Positions 7,066 through 13,633 of a stretch of 13,633 nt of DNA are shown piece after piece. A program made the translations under genes and the position numbers. This DNA comes from Chloroflexota bacterium (GTDB taxonomy: Bacteria; Chloroflexota; Anaerolineae; Promineifilales; Promineifilaceae): NCBI GenBank assembly GCA_030599405.1, contig JAUVOB010000003.1, positions 1 through 13,633 of the forward strand, written 5' to 3'. The first letter of the stretch is position 1, and every line of letters begins with the position of its first letter. The notes under the pieces are model-generated. The model made no database searches and was not told the DNA's origin. It saw nothing but the letters and a program-made list of their open reading frames with translations.

Positions 7066-7974
7066 CTAACCCCGCTTACGTTTCTGGCGCCTCTTTTGTC
7101 TTTTCTTTTTCTCTTCGCGCTCGAGATATCGAACGATCTCGCTGGCTATGTCTACCTTTGTAGTTGTCTCTATTCCTTCAAGACCCGGAGAAGAGTTAAC
7201 TTCCAAGAGAAGAGGACCTCTGCTAGAGTTTATGATGTCGACTCCGGCGACGCCAAGCCCATGAGCCTGCGCAGCCCTTGTTGCTAGTTGTTTGGAGGTT
7301 AGGTCTAGAGACACAGGCAGGGCCGATCCACCCCGGTGTAGATTTGATCGAAAATCGCCCGTAGCCGCAGTCCTTCTCATGGCGGCAACGCACCTGTTTC
7401 CAACAACGATAATACGTATATCTGTCCCACGAGATTCTTCGATAAATTCTTGTACGAGAACTTGTTCTTTAAGCCTATGAACAGTTTTAAGTATCGTCTC
7501 CACCGTCTTCATCTGTGTCGCCAGGTAAACACCACGTCCTTGCGTACCTCTTATCAATTTGATGATTACCGGCAGCCCACCGGCAATATGAATGGCAGGC
7601 CAAATCTCATCCAGATCGGTCACAACAGTCGTCTTAGGAATTGGTAGACCTGACTTGCTCATCATCTGAAGACTATGGAGCTTATCGCGGGATCGGGCGA
7701 TGGCAGAGGATGGAGCCGTAGTGATAACGCCCATAGACTCAAATTGCCGCACTACGGCTAGACCGTAGAATGTGATGGATGTGCCAATTCTAGGGATAAT
7801 GGCATCGACAGAAGGCAAGTGCGAGTCGCTTAATTCACCCTTCCTGACGCCGATTTTTACCGGCACATGCAGGGTATCGATTACCCGGACACTATGGCCA
7901 CGCATTCTCGCGCTTTGCGCCAAACGCCTTGTACTGTACAGGTTTCGATTTCGCGACAAGATACCTATGTTCAC
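7066..7974 (-). CDS. rimK: RimK-type ATP-grasp alpha-L-glutamate ligase
   Basis: Read from GTG at 7974, the protein is 302 residues, close to E. coli RimK (about 300), and begins MNIGILSRNRNLYSTRRL, in register with the E. coli start. The frame stays open to a TTG at 8121, but that start lies inside the predicted -35 box, so it is rejected. The ATP-grasp core is intact: RSRDKLHSLQ (94-103), IIKLIRGTQGRGVYL (137-151), a QEFIEESRGTDIRIIVVG stretch, GDFRSNLHRGG, and the metal-binding EVNSSPGLEGIE (258-269). RimK adds glutamate to the C-terminus of ribosomal protein S6; paralogues modify other proteins or cofactors. S6 is not encoded here, so the target is not shown. An odd feature is the last 17 residues, twelve of which are Lys or Arg. 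The gene converges with the response regulator gene (76-base gap) and diverges from the GT2 gene. Confidence 0.93.
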   Translation of the reverse strand: MNIGILSRNRNLYSTRRLAQSARMRGHSVRVIDTLHVPVKIGVRKGELSDSHLPSVDAIIPRIGTSITFYGLAVVRQFESMGVITTAPSSAIARSRDKLHSLQMMSKSGLPIPKTTVVTDLDEIWPAIHIAGGLPVIIKLIRGTQGRGVYLATQMKTVETILKTVHRLKEQVLVQEFIEESRGTDIRIIVVGNRCVAAMRRTAATGDFRSNLHRGGSALPVSLDLTSKQLATRAAQAHGLGVAGVDIINSSRGPLLLEVNSSPGLEGIETTTKVDIASEIVRYLEREEKKKRQKRRQKRKRG

Positions 7975-8092
7975 AGTCTCAAAACCTCGTTTACCCTTTC
8001 GGCCATCGATGTAAAGCTCCCATCTCCTTAGTTTGGTTCTCGCTTTCCAAATGAAAGCTGAGACAGTAACAACCACATGAACAAGCGAAACT

Positions 8093-8121
8093 ATAATACA
8101 GGAGCAAGGGTCAGGTATCAA
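8093..8121 (-). promoter_or_regulatory. Promoter of rimK
   Basis: On the minus strand, TTGATA (8121-8116) and TATTAT (8098-8093) are separated by 17 bases. Transcription would start near 8086, leaving a leader of about 110 bases before the GTG at 7974. This placement argues against translation from the TTG at 8121. The -35 box lies 20 bases from the -35 box of the divergent GT2 promoter. Confidence 0.55.
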
Positions 8122-8141
8122 CGTAATCCGGAAGAGCGACT

Positions 8142-8170
8142 TTGACCACCGTATTTACAACCGTTAAAAT
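8142..8170 (+). promoter_or_regulatory. Promoter of the GT2 glycosyltransferase gene
   Basis: TTGACC (8142-8147) and TAAAAT (8165-8170) are separated by 17 bases, each one mismatch from consensus. The predicted start is near 8177-8180, so the leader is only about 15 bases and consists of the dyad and ribosome binding site at 8175-8193. Confidence 0.6.
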
Positions 8171-8174
8171 CTCC

Positions 8175-8187
8175 CCCCTGTCAGGGG
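8175..8187 (+). promoter_or_regulatory. CCCCTG-T-CAGGGG dyad over the GT2 start of transcription and ribosome binding site
   Basis: A perfect 6+6 inverted repeat, CCCCTG (8175-8180) and CAGGGG (8182-8187), has a single central base. Its right arm includes the AGGGG ribosome binding site, which sits six bases before the ATG at 8194. As DNA it could be a repressor operator at +1. As RNA, CCCC pairing with GGGG over a five-base loop would hide the ribosome binding site if transcription starts early enough. Either role is inference. Confidence 0.4.
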
Positions 8188-8193
8188 AAAATC

Positions 8194-8946
8194 ATGATCT
8201 GTGAAAAGACATACGTCATCGTACCAACATTCAATGAAGCGGATAATATCGACGACTTGCTCACCCAATTGCTTGATCTAACCATGTCTCTAGTCGTTAT
8301 CGTCGTTGACCATAAATCGCCAGACGGGACGGGATCTATCGCCGATAGGTGGGCATCGCGGATGCCAGATAGGGTCGATGTAATTCACCGGCCGGAGAAG
8401 ATGGGCCTTGGCACAGCATATATCGCCGGCTTCCGCAAAGGGTTAGACGAGCTTGGCGCAAATTGCCTAATGACGATGGACGCAGATTTTTCGCATCATC
8501 CACGATACATCCCTGCCATGACAGATATGAGTGAGCGGTATGATTTGGTCATTGGATCCCGATATGTCGCAGGAGGGGGGTCCAGGAATTGTTCGTGGAA
8601 AAGGGTGGCTTTAAGCAAGATCGCAAACACTGTTGCTCGTACTCTCCTTGGCCTGGAAGCAAGAGACACGACGGCCGGCTTTAGGCTATACCATCGAGAA
8701 GTGCTAAAGTCGATACCGCTGGACCAGATTTTCTCTAGTGGTTACTCCTTTCTTGTTGAAATGCTCTTCATGTGTCAACGACGTGGATGGCGAACAGGTG
8801 AGGTGCCAATCATATTCGAAGATCGCCGACGTGGAAAAACAAAGATCTCGCGACAAGAGGTGATAAAGGCTCAATATACCGTGCTGCGTCTATTCCTCAG
8901 GAGACTCAGAGGAATAAGACCAAGACAGGCTTCCGCGTCAGTTTGA
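8194..8946 (+). CDS. GT2 glycosyltransferase, polyprenol-phosphate mannose synthase (DPM1)-like
   Basis: A 250-residue GT-A fold enzyme. Landmarks are YVIVPTFNEADNID (7-20), VVDHKSPDGTG (37-47), MDADFSH with the metal-binding DxD at 96-98, VIGSRYVAGG (119-128), DTTAGFRLY (158-166), FSSGYSFLVEM (180-190) and the FEDRRRGKTKIS signature (208-219). This pattern is typical of DPM1-like enzymes, which transfer mannose (or a related hexose) from a nucleotide sugar to a polyprenyl phosphate at the inner face of the membrane. There is no C-terminal membrane or GtrA-like domain, as in short soluble DPM1 forms. The usual VDDxSPDGT loop reads VDHKSPDGT here, so the second Asp is replaced by His40. AGGGG six bases before the ATG is the ribosome binding site. 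The methyltransferase gene begins three bases after its stop. GT-C proteins downstream could use the lipid-linked sugar it makes. Confidence 0.9.
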   Translation: MICEKTYVIVPTFNEADNIDDLLTQLLDLTMSLVVIVVDHKSPDGTGSIADRWASRMPDRVDVIHRPEKMGLGTAYIAGFRKGLDELGANCLMTMDADFSHHPRYIPAMTDMSERYDLVIGSRYVAGGGSRNCSWKRVALSKIANTVARTLLGLEARDTTAGFRLYHREVLKSIPLDQIFSSGYSFLVEMLFMCQRRGWRTGEVPIIFEDRRRGKTKISRQEVIKAQYTVLRLFLRRLRGIRPRQASASV

Positions 8947-8949
8947 AGT

Positions 8950-9858
8950 ATGAGATCAGTAACCTGCAATCTTTGCGGTGGTGATGATTGGTTTGTGCGA
9001 TACGCGGCAACCGATCAGACCGATAGACGACCTGAGGTATCCGCTTTCCGCTGTACACATGCCGGGTACGGGAGCCATGCCCAGATTGTTCAATGCCATA
9101 TCTGTGGGCATGTGTATGCAAATCCCCGATGGGAAGAAGGCGAGTTGCTTGATGCTTATTCCTCTGTTGAGGACGACAGATACGTCCTTGAACGCGCCGG
9201 CCGGGAGCGGACGTTTGCCAAGCATTTGAAGAAACTCGAAAAATATACAGGAGCGGGAAAGGGCAGGCATCTACTCGATGTCGGCGCCTATATCGGTGTC
9301 TTTGTCGAAGTGGCTCAATCCTTTGGTTGGAAAGCGATTGGGGTCGAACCATCCCACTGGGCCGTTGAGATCGCCAAGTCGAGGCAAATACCAGTTATAG
9401 AAGGGACTCTTAGCGCCAGGGAGCTAGAAGGTGAGTACTTTGAGGTCATTACACTTTGGGATGTGATCGAACACCTTGACAATCCCTCGGCAGAACTCGG
9501 CAAGATCTATACCATGCTCAAACCGGGTGGCATTTTAGCTGTTCACACAATGGACATCAACAGTCTAACAGCCAAGGTGATGGGAAGCCGTTGGCCCTGG
9601 TTAATGGATATGCATATACACTATTTCGGCCGCAGGACGCTAGTCAAAATGCTTGAGAAGAATGGTTTTGAAGTCGTCTGGATTGGAGCTCAAAGCCGGT
9701 ATCTCTCTCTTGGTTACATCGCCTCAAGAATCGCGGGTATTAGCCAGCCAGTTGGTCGCTTCTTGACCTGGCTCATAGGGAAGTTGGGCGCAGCTGAAGC
9801 CACCATTCCACTTAACTTTGGCGATCTGATGACCGCCTTCGCCCGGAGATCAAGCTAA
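8950..9858 (+). CDS. Zinc-ribbon SAM-dependent methyltransferase (class I, Methyltransf_12/23 type)
   Basis: A 302-residue protein. The N-terminus has two Cys pairs, CNLC (C6, C9) and CHIC (C49, C52), a likely zinc ribbon. A helical segment follows, then a Rossmann-fold methyltransferase: motif I LLDVGAYIGVF (108-118), acidic end of strand two at E133 in AIGVEPSHWAVEIAK, motif IV region FEVITLWDVIEHLDNP (164-179), and motif VI MLKPGGILAVHT (189-200). The WDVIEHL and HYFGRRTL elements are typical of the zinc-ribbon methyltransferases found in polysaccharide and sugar gene clusters, which often modify nucleotide-linked or lipid-linked sugars; the actual substrate is unknown. Only three bases separate it from the GT2 stop and no ribosome binding site is evident, so translation is probably coupled to that gene. 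Confidence 0.88.
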   Translation: MRSVTCNLCGGDDWFVRYAATDQTDRRPEVSAFRCTHAGYGSHAQIVQCHICGHVYANPRWEEGELLDAYSSVEDDRYVLERAGRERTFAKHLKKLEKYTGAGKGRHLLDVGAYIGVFVEVAQSFGWKAIGVEPSHWAVEIAKSRQIPVIEGTLSARELEGEYFEVITLWDVIEHLDNPSAELGKIYTMLKPGGILAVHTMDINSLTAKVMGSRWPWLMDMHIHYFGRRTLVKMLEKNGFEVVWIGAQSRYLSLGYIASRIAGISQPVGRFLTWLIGKLGAAEATIPLNFGDLMTAFARRSS

Positions 9859-10269
9859 CAAGTATTCCATATTGATCGACTCGAGCGTGTCAGTCTATTC
9901 TGGTCATTCTGAGAAGGTGGGCAAATGGATTAGGAAGGCATTTCGGTGTAGTTCACGTGGGTCAGAGCGATTATCAGCGTGGGCAAGACTGGTTCAACTC
10001 GAAGCGCTCATCATTTGTCCAATAGAACCAGAGTAGGACCTTTTCGTACTTTACACTCCTGTAATAATGTGTATTCTCAGATTGATCGATCATTTATGTC
10101 TTGTTAGCGCCTAAATGAAATTGGTAGAAAACAGATGTCCGAGAACTCTGGCCAACGTAAGTCTCAGCCATCTCGCACCTTTTGATACTGCATGCTCGGC
10201 AAAATAGGGTCGACCGAGCTTACGACAGGAGATTTCTCTTGACCATGATGGGCTCTAACCGGTGACCTC
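9859..10269 (+). other. Intergenic region, 411 bases
   Basis: The gap breaks the envelope-glycan run in two. It holds a 7+7 inverted repeat, CTGGTTC (9989-9995) and GAACCAG (10025-10031), with a 29-base loop and no T-run. It also holds a weak promoter candidate (10050-10077) and a perfect palindrome TGATCGATCA (10083-10092) just after it. A 30-codon frame at 10115-10207 has no ribosome binding site and is not called. I find no tRNA, no mobile-element trace and no clear terminator after 9858. Confidence 0.5.
10050..10077 (+). promoter_or_regulatory. Weak promoter candidate before the GT-C genes
   Basis: TTTACA (10050-10055) and TATTCT (10072-10077) are separated by 16 bases. The predicted start, near 10084, falls inside the perfect palindrome TGATCGATCA (10083-10092), a suitable operator position. 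The leader to the ATG at 10270 would be about 185 bases. The -10 match is modest, so this is tentative. Confidence 0.3.
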
Positions 10270-11718
10270 ATGAACATCCAGCGCTTATTCACACTCTTGT
10301 TTATCCTCTCATTGTTCACGATCGCAGTGAGTGAGACCCGCGATGGCGATATGTGGTGGCATCTTAGAACCGGTGAGGTCATTATTGACGAAGGAATCCC
10401 CCGGCAGGATATATTTTCTTATACAGTTCCCAATAATGAATGGATCACCCACGAGTGGTTGTCTCAGGCACTTATGTGGATGACGTATCAATGGTCTGGG
10501 CTTACGGGTTTAATGCTACTATTTGCCGCGTTTACCACAGCGGCGCTCGTGCTGGTATATATACGATGCGATGGCAGACCCTATCTCGCCGCCTTCGTGG
10601 TGCTTCTAGCAGCTCTTGCCTCGGCTCCTTTTTGGGGTGTGCGGCCGCAGGTGTTTAACATGCTGTTTGCTGCTCTTTTTGTGTTCCTGGTCGAAGGGTT
10701 TAAGGATGGCAAGGTTCAACGCCGAACGCTATGGCTGTTACCTCTCTTAACAATACTCTGGGCGAACCTTCATAGCGGGTATCTGTTAGGGATCGCGTTA
10801 TTGGTCAGTTACATATTAGGAGAAGGACTCCAACTTCGCTTCGGTACACGAGCCGCACGCGGGTTAGGTTGGGAGGGGATCCGCTGGTTGGCTTTCATGA
10901 CAGCCGCCTGCTTTATCGCGGCAGTAATAAACCCAAATGGCCCTGAGCTTTGGGTATACCCGTTTTTCACTCTTGGTAGCGGAGCGATGCAGCAATATAT
11001 CCAGGAGTGGCAATCTCCCAATTTCCACCTAAATATATTCTGGCCATTCGCGGCATTACTCGCTATCGGTGTACTCAGTTTCATCGTTAGTAAAAAGCGC
11101 CCGGCCTGGACCGATGTCATCCTATTCGCAGGCACCGGAGCTGCGGGTTTGCTCTCAGCCCGGCATATTCCCTTATTCGCTATCGTGACCTCTCCGATCA
11201 TCGCGCGTTATTTGTTGGTCAGTCTCGAAGGAAGCCGCCTCTATCCGATCCTCAGCGGACAATCGACGGCACAGATGACCGGCAGGCTGCAATTATTGAA
11301 CTGGCTCCTCCTCGTTATTGGCGTCGTAGTGGCCGCTTCCTGGATATTTAATAAAGCCCAGCAGAATGACTTGGCGATTGCGGATCAATTCCCAGTCTCA
11401 GCCGTTGACTACCTAGAAGCATCCGGTCTGGACCAGCAACGGGGTTACAACAGCTACAACTGGGGAGGGTATTTGATCTGGCGCGGAATACCTGTCTTTG
11501 TAGACGGCCGGGCCGATGTCTACGGCGACGAGTTCCTTCACTTTTATCGCCGCACGTTTGATCTCACATCCCGGTGGCGCGAACCATTAGACGAATACGA
11601 GGTTGACTACGTGCTCATGGAGTCAACCCATTCATTATTTTCGCTACTGGCGGCCAGTGACGAATGGCAACAAGCGTATAGTGACGAGGTGGCTGCCGTT
11701 TACATACGCGCTGAATGA
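10270..11718 (+). CDS. Polytopic membrane protein, probable GT-C type glycosyltransferase
   Basis: A 482-residue protein with about nine to eleven hydrophobic segments, beginning with an uncleaved one at 5-21. Right after it comes an outward-facing loop with RDGDMWWHLRTGEVI (24-38) and WITHEWL (58-64). An acidic residue followed by aromatics in the first external loop is typical of GT-C enzymes, making D27 a candidate catalytic residue. The C-terminal ~120 residues are soluble: YNSYNWGGYLIW (393-404), VFVDGRADVYGD (409-420) and VDYVLME (445-451). GT-C enzymes transfer sugars from polyprenyl-phosphate donors outside the cytoplasmic membrane; neither donor nor acceptor can be read from this sequence. 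The ATG follows GGTGA (10261-10265) at short spacing. The next gene begins 55 bases downstream and has similar architecture. Many relatives are annotated only as hypothetical membrane proteins. Confidence 0.75.
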   Translation: MNIQRLFTLLFILSLFTIAVSETRDGDMWWHLRTGEVIIDEGIPRQDIFSYTVPNNEWITHEWLSQALMWMTYQWSGLTGLMLLFAAFTTAALVLVYIRCDGRPYLAAFVVLLAALASAPFWGVRPQVFNMLFAALFVFLVEGFKDGKVQRRTLWLLPLLTILWANLHSGYLLGIALLVSYILGEGLQLRFGTRAARGLGWEGIRWLAFMTAACFIAAVINPNGPELWVYPFFTLGSGAMQQYIQEWQSPNFHLNIFWPFAALLAIGVLSFIVSKKRPAWTDVILFAGTGAAGLLSARHIPLFAIVTSPIIARYLLVSLEGSRLYPILSGQSTAQMTGRLQLLNWLLLVIGVVVAASWIFNKAQQNDLAIADQFPVSAVDYLEASGLDQQRGYNSYNWGGYLIWRGIPVFVDGRADVYGDEFLHFYRRTFDLTSRWREPLDEYEVDYVLMESTHSLFSLLAASDEWQQAYSDEVAAVYIRAE

Positions 11719-11773
11719 TGATGCTTCGATGCCTAACTTGGAAACACTGCTGTTTCAGAACGTGTAATGAGTG

Positions 11774-13423
11774 ATGAGTAGTAAGATACCCAAGACCGAC
11801 TTGATTATCATCGCCTTCATCGGTCTTCTGATCCAGTCCATTTGGCTTGTTCGTCTTGAGCAGCCTACGTACATGGATGCCTACTACTACTCGGTAAATG
11901 GGGAAAGGTTGGCCAGCGGTCACGGTTTTTCAGAAATGATCATCTGGCAGTACCTAGATGATCCCGCCGGGCTGCCGTCGCCCAGCCATACATATTGGAT
12001 GCCTCTTCCTTCTCTCATCGCCGCTCTCGGCTACACGATACGAGGTGATTTCCTTGGCGAACAGTTGATTTTCTGGCTGCTTGGAGGTCTCTTGCCGTTG
12101 CTGGCATTTGCCATCAGCCTGCTGCTATCGGGACAGCGATGGCAGGCATGGGTAGCGGCATTATTCACGGCCACGGGTAGTTTCTACGGCGCATTCTTCA
12201 GCCAGCCTTCAACATTTGCGCCATTTGCCTGGTCAGGCGCTCTTTGTCTTCTGATGTTGGGCCTGGCTGGAGCTGGTCAGGTTGAGACTGACGGTGCACC
12301 TGGATTCGAACTGCCAGCTCAGAAAAGACCATGGGTCTTTTGGCTATTAGCGGGTGTCTTTGCAGGTTTCGCACATCTGACTAGGGCCGACGGTGCTTTG
12401 CTATTAATCATTGGCGTGGCGATTTGGGTCCTGGAGATCCGGAATTGGAGAAGATCATCCAGAGTTGCGAGCGGCGACCGGCAGTCAGGGGAAGTCAGTT
12501 CACCTAGGTTGGCGCTGAACATCATCCTACTTATCGGCGGCTACTTGATAGTTATGGGTGGCTGGCTAGTGAGGAACTGGATGGTTATGAACCGTCCCCT
12601 CTCAACGGTCGGGTTTCAAAGTATGTTCCTGAGAACGTATGACGATCTCTTTGCCTATGGACGTACAATGGACCTAAGTAGTTATCTAGAATGGGGGTTG
12701 GGTAACATCGTTGTCTCAAAGCTAGAGTCATTATGGGTTGCTGTCCAGACCCTTGTTGTCGTACCGGGAGTCGTATTTCTTGTGCCGTTCGTTATCATTG
12801 CCATTGTCCAATTTTACAGGCGCCCAAAGAAACGTGCCCTTCTTCGTCCAGTAGTTTGGTACACCGTTGCCCTGATCGTCAGCATGAGCTTTATATTTAC
12901 CTTCCCTGGTATGCGCGGCGCAATGTTTCACTCGTCCAGTGCTTTATGGCCCTGGTCTGCAGCGCTCGCAGCGGCCGGCATTGGGTATGCAGTGGATTGG
13001 ACGGCATCTCGACTTCCCCATTGGCGCCCTGAACAAGCCAAGAGGCGGTTCTCGATACTATTTATTCTGCTGGCGCTCATTCTTGGCATCTATGTCTCAC
13101 AATCACGGGCGACAGCGAATGAAGATCCAGATGTATACCTGCAGATTGCGGAAGAACTTCCGGCTGGTTCAATAGTAATGGCCGGCAATGCCCCGGGGTT
13201 TAACTACCACACGAAATTGCCTTCCCTAAGCGTGCCAAATGAGCCTGTTGATGTCGTCATTCAGGCTGCTAATCGCTATGGAGTCACGCATCTTTTGCTC
13301 GATAACGATGCGCCAACGCCGCTAAAGGGACTATATCTAGGAGAAACGGCAGATTCTAGACTAAGTCTGATTCGAACCTTCGGAGATATCAATTTGTATC
13401 AAGTTGTCGGAGGATTAGAGTAA
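11774..13423 (+). CDS. Polytopic membrane protein, GT39/ArnT-like (GT-C) glycosyltransferase family
   Basis: A 549-residue protein with roughly ten or more membrane segments. The first segment (about 9-28) leads into QPTYMDAYYYSVNGERLASG, where D35 sits as the catalytic Asp does in the first external loop of GT39/PMT-type enzymes. HTYWMPLPSLI (72-82) is the conserved element before the next membrane helix, and an HLTRADG loop lies near 200. The last ~90 residues form a soluble C-terminal domain (DPDVYLQIAEELPAGS, then YGVTHLLLDND), like the one ending the preceding protein. The role is transfer of a sugar from a polyprenyl-phosphate donor to an unknown envelope acceptor (inference). Start choice is uncertain: ATG 11774 is used, with GTG 11771 just before it, and no ribosome binding site is visible. 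The next gene begins only five bases after the stop, so the two are one operon. Confidence 0.78.
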   Translation: MSSKIPKTDLIIIAFIGLLIQSIWLVRLEQPTYMDAYYYSVNGERLASGHGFSEMIIWQYLDDPAGLPSPSHTYWMPLPSLIAALGYTIRGDFLGEQLIFWLLGGLLPLLAFAISLLLSGQRWQAWVAALFTATGSFYGAFFSQPSTFAPFAWSGALCLLMLGLAGAGQVETDGAPGFELPAQKRPWVFWLLAGVFAGFAHLTRADGALLLIIGVAIWVLEIRNWRRSSRVASGDRQSGEVSSPRLALNIILLIGGYLIVMGGWLVRNWMVMNRPLSTVGFQSMFLRTYDDLFAYGRTMDLSSYLEWGLGNIVVSKLESLWVAVQTLVVVPGVVFLVPFVIIAIVQFYRRPKKRALLRPVVWYTVALIVSMSFIFTFPGMRGAMFHSSSALWPWSAALAAAGIGYAVDWTASRLPHWRPEQAKRRFSILFILLALILGIYVSQSRATANEDPDVYLQIAEELPAGSIVMAGNAPGFNYHTKLPSLSVPNEPVDVVIQAANRYGVTHLLLDNDAPTPLKGLYLGETADSRLSLIRTFGDINLYQVVGGLE

Positions 13424-13428
13424 TCCGA

Positions 13429-13633
13429 ATGTTAGCTTCGACCTCGGAACCGCAAGGTCCATCGACGCCTGGTATCTGGCGACGCTATTTCTCAGATCCA
13501 TCGATTCGCTACGCGATAATTGTATTTGTCGCCAGTCGGCTTTTTCTGACCCTTTGGGCTCTTGTTATCCTAGCATTTAGACCCCAACCACAGGTGCCTG
13601 ATGAGGTATTACGACCATATCTGGGTCAGCCGA
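13429..13633 (+). CDS. N-terminal part of a membrane protein, possibly PIG-V-like mannosyltransferase (3' partial)
   Basis: The frame opens at ATG 13429, five bases after the previous stop, and is still open at the window edge after 68 codons. It begins with a short polar segment (MLASTSEPQGPSTPG), then YFSDPSIRYAIIVFVASRLF, a basic-flanked membrane helix (about 28-50), and an external loop with PDEVLRPYLGQP. The layout of a short cytoplasmic start, an ASRLFLTLW-type helix and a proline-rich loop resembles bacterial PIG-V-like mannosyltransferases, but too little is visible to be sure. Tight spacing places it in the same operon as the GT39-like gene. The upstream GT2 could supply a polyprenyl-phosphate-mannose donor for such an enzyme (inference). 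Confidence 0.6.
   Translation, partial: MLASTSEPQGPSTPGIWRRYFSDPSIRYAIIVFVASRLFLTLWALVILAFRPQPQVPDEVLRPYLGQP

Noticed and set aside
7975-8121. N-terminal extension of RimK from the TTG at 8121
   Set aside because: The TTG lies inside the predicted -35 box, and the GTG at 7974 gives a protein whose start and length match E. coli RimK.
9989-10031. CTGGTTC/GAACCAG inverted repeat as a terminator or tRNA remnant
   Set aside because: The loop is 29 bases, no T-run follows, and the GGTTCAA stretch lacks the flanking stems of a T arm.
10115-10207. 30-codon ORF in the gap before the GT-C genes
   Set aside because: It has no ribosome binding site, no recognisable motif, and a length expected by chance.

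Overview
The window looks like a chromosomal stretch of a Chloroflexota bacterium, probably class Anaerolineae or a near relative. This is an inference from the gene families: an FHA/phage-tail fusion, a TM1410-type lipoprotein, a RimK ligase, a polyprenol-phosphate-mannose-synthase-like GT2 and multi-pass GT-C type proteins. No rRNA or other marker gene is present to prove it. Base composition is moderate and even. I see no insertion sequence, integrase, CRISPR array, tRNA or rRNA.

Left part (1-3320, all on +). The window opens in the tail of an unidentified Ala/Glu/Pro-rich protein. Next come a secreted lipoprotein of the MJ1477/TM1410 (GH114-like) glycoside hydrolase family and a small HExxH zincin-like protein resembling the metallopeptidase-like domains found with contractile injection systems and VgrG. 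The last gene fuses an N-terminal FHA domain, a proline-rich linker and a phage tail protein I (TIGR02242-like) baseplate domain. Together they look like the edge of an extracellular contractile injection system (eCIS) locus, with the sheath, tube and ATPase genes expected to the left of the window. The FHA-tail gene has a well-formed hairpin just upstream of its ribosome binding site.

Middle part (3321-6989, +). A 337-base gap carries a perfect-consensus sigma70-type promoter. It is followed by a lipoprotein oligopeptide-type (family 5) ABC substrate-binding protein with no permease genes beside it. Next is a response regulator whose REC domain is joined to a roadblock/LC7-like domain and a long acidic tail, with no histidine kinase nearby.

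Right part (7066-13633). A rimK-type ATP-grasp glutamate ligase lies on the minus strand. It diverges from a plus-strand run: a DPM1-like GT2 glycosyltransferase, a zinc-ribbon SAM methyltransferase, a 411-base gap, then two complete and one partial polytopic membrane proteins of GT-C/mannosyltransferase type. A plausible theme is lipid-linked sugar synthesis: the GT2 charges a polyprenyl phosphate with a hexose, and the GT-C proteins use such donors outside the membrane. The rimK/GT2 divergent region has two back-to-back promoters, and a CCCCTG-T-CAGGGG dyad covers the GT2 transcription start and ribosome binding site.

The strongest lead is the FHA-tail fusion beside the zincin-like gene, which suggests phosphorylation-controlled assembly or anchoring of a contractile device. 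The other leads are local regulatory structures and unusual protein features: an altered nucleotide-binding motif in the GT2, a polybasic RimK tail, and a six-codon ORF overlapping the response-regulator start.
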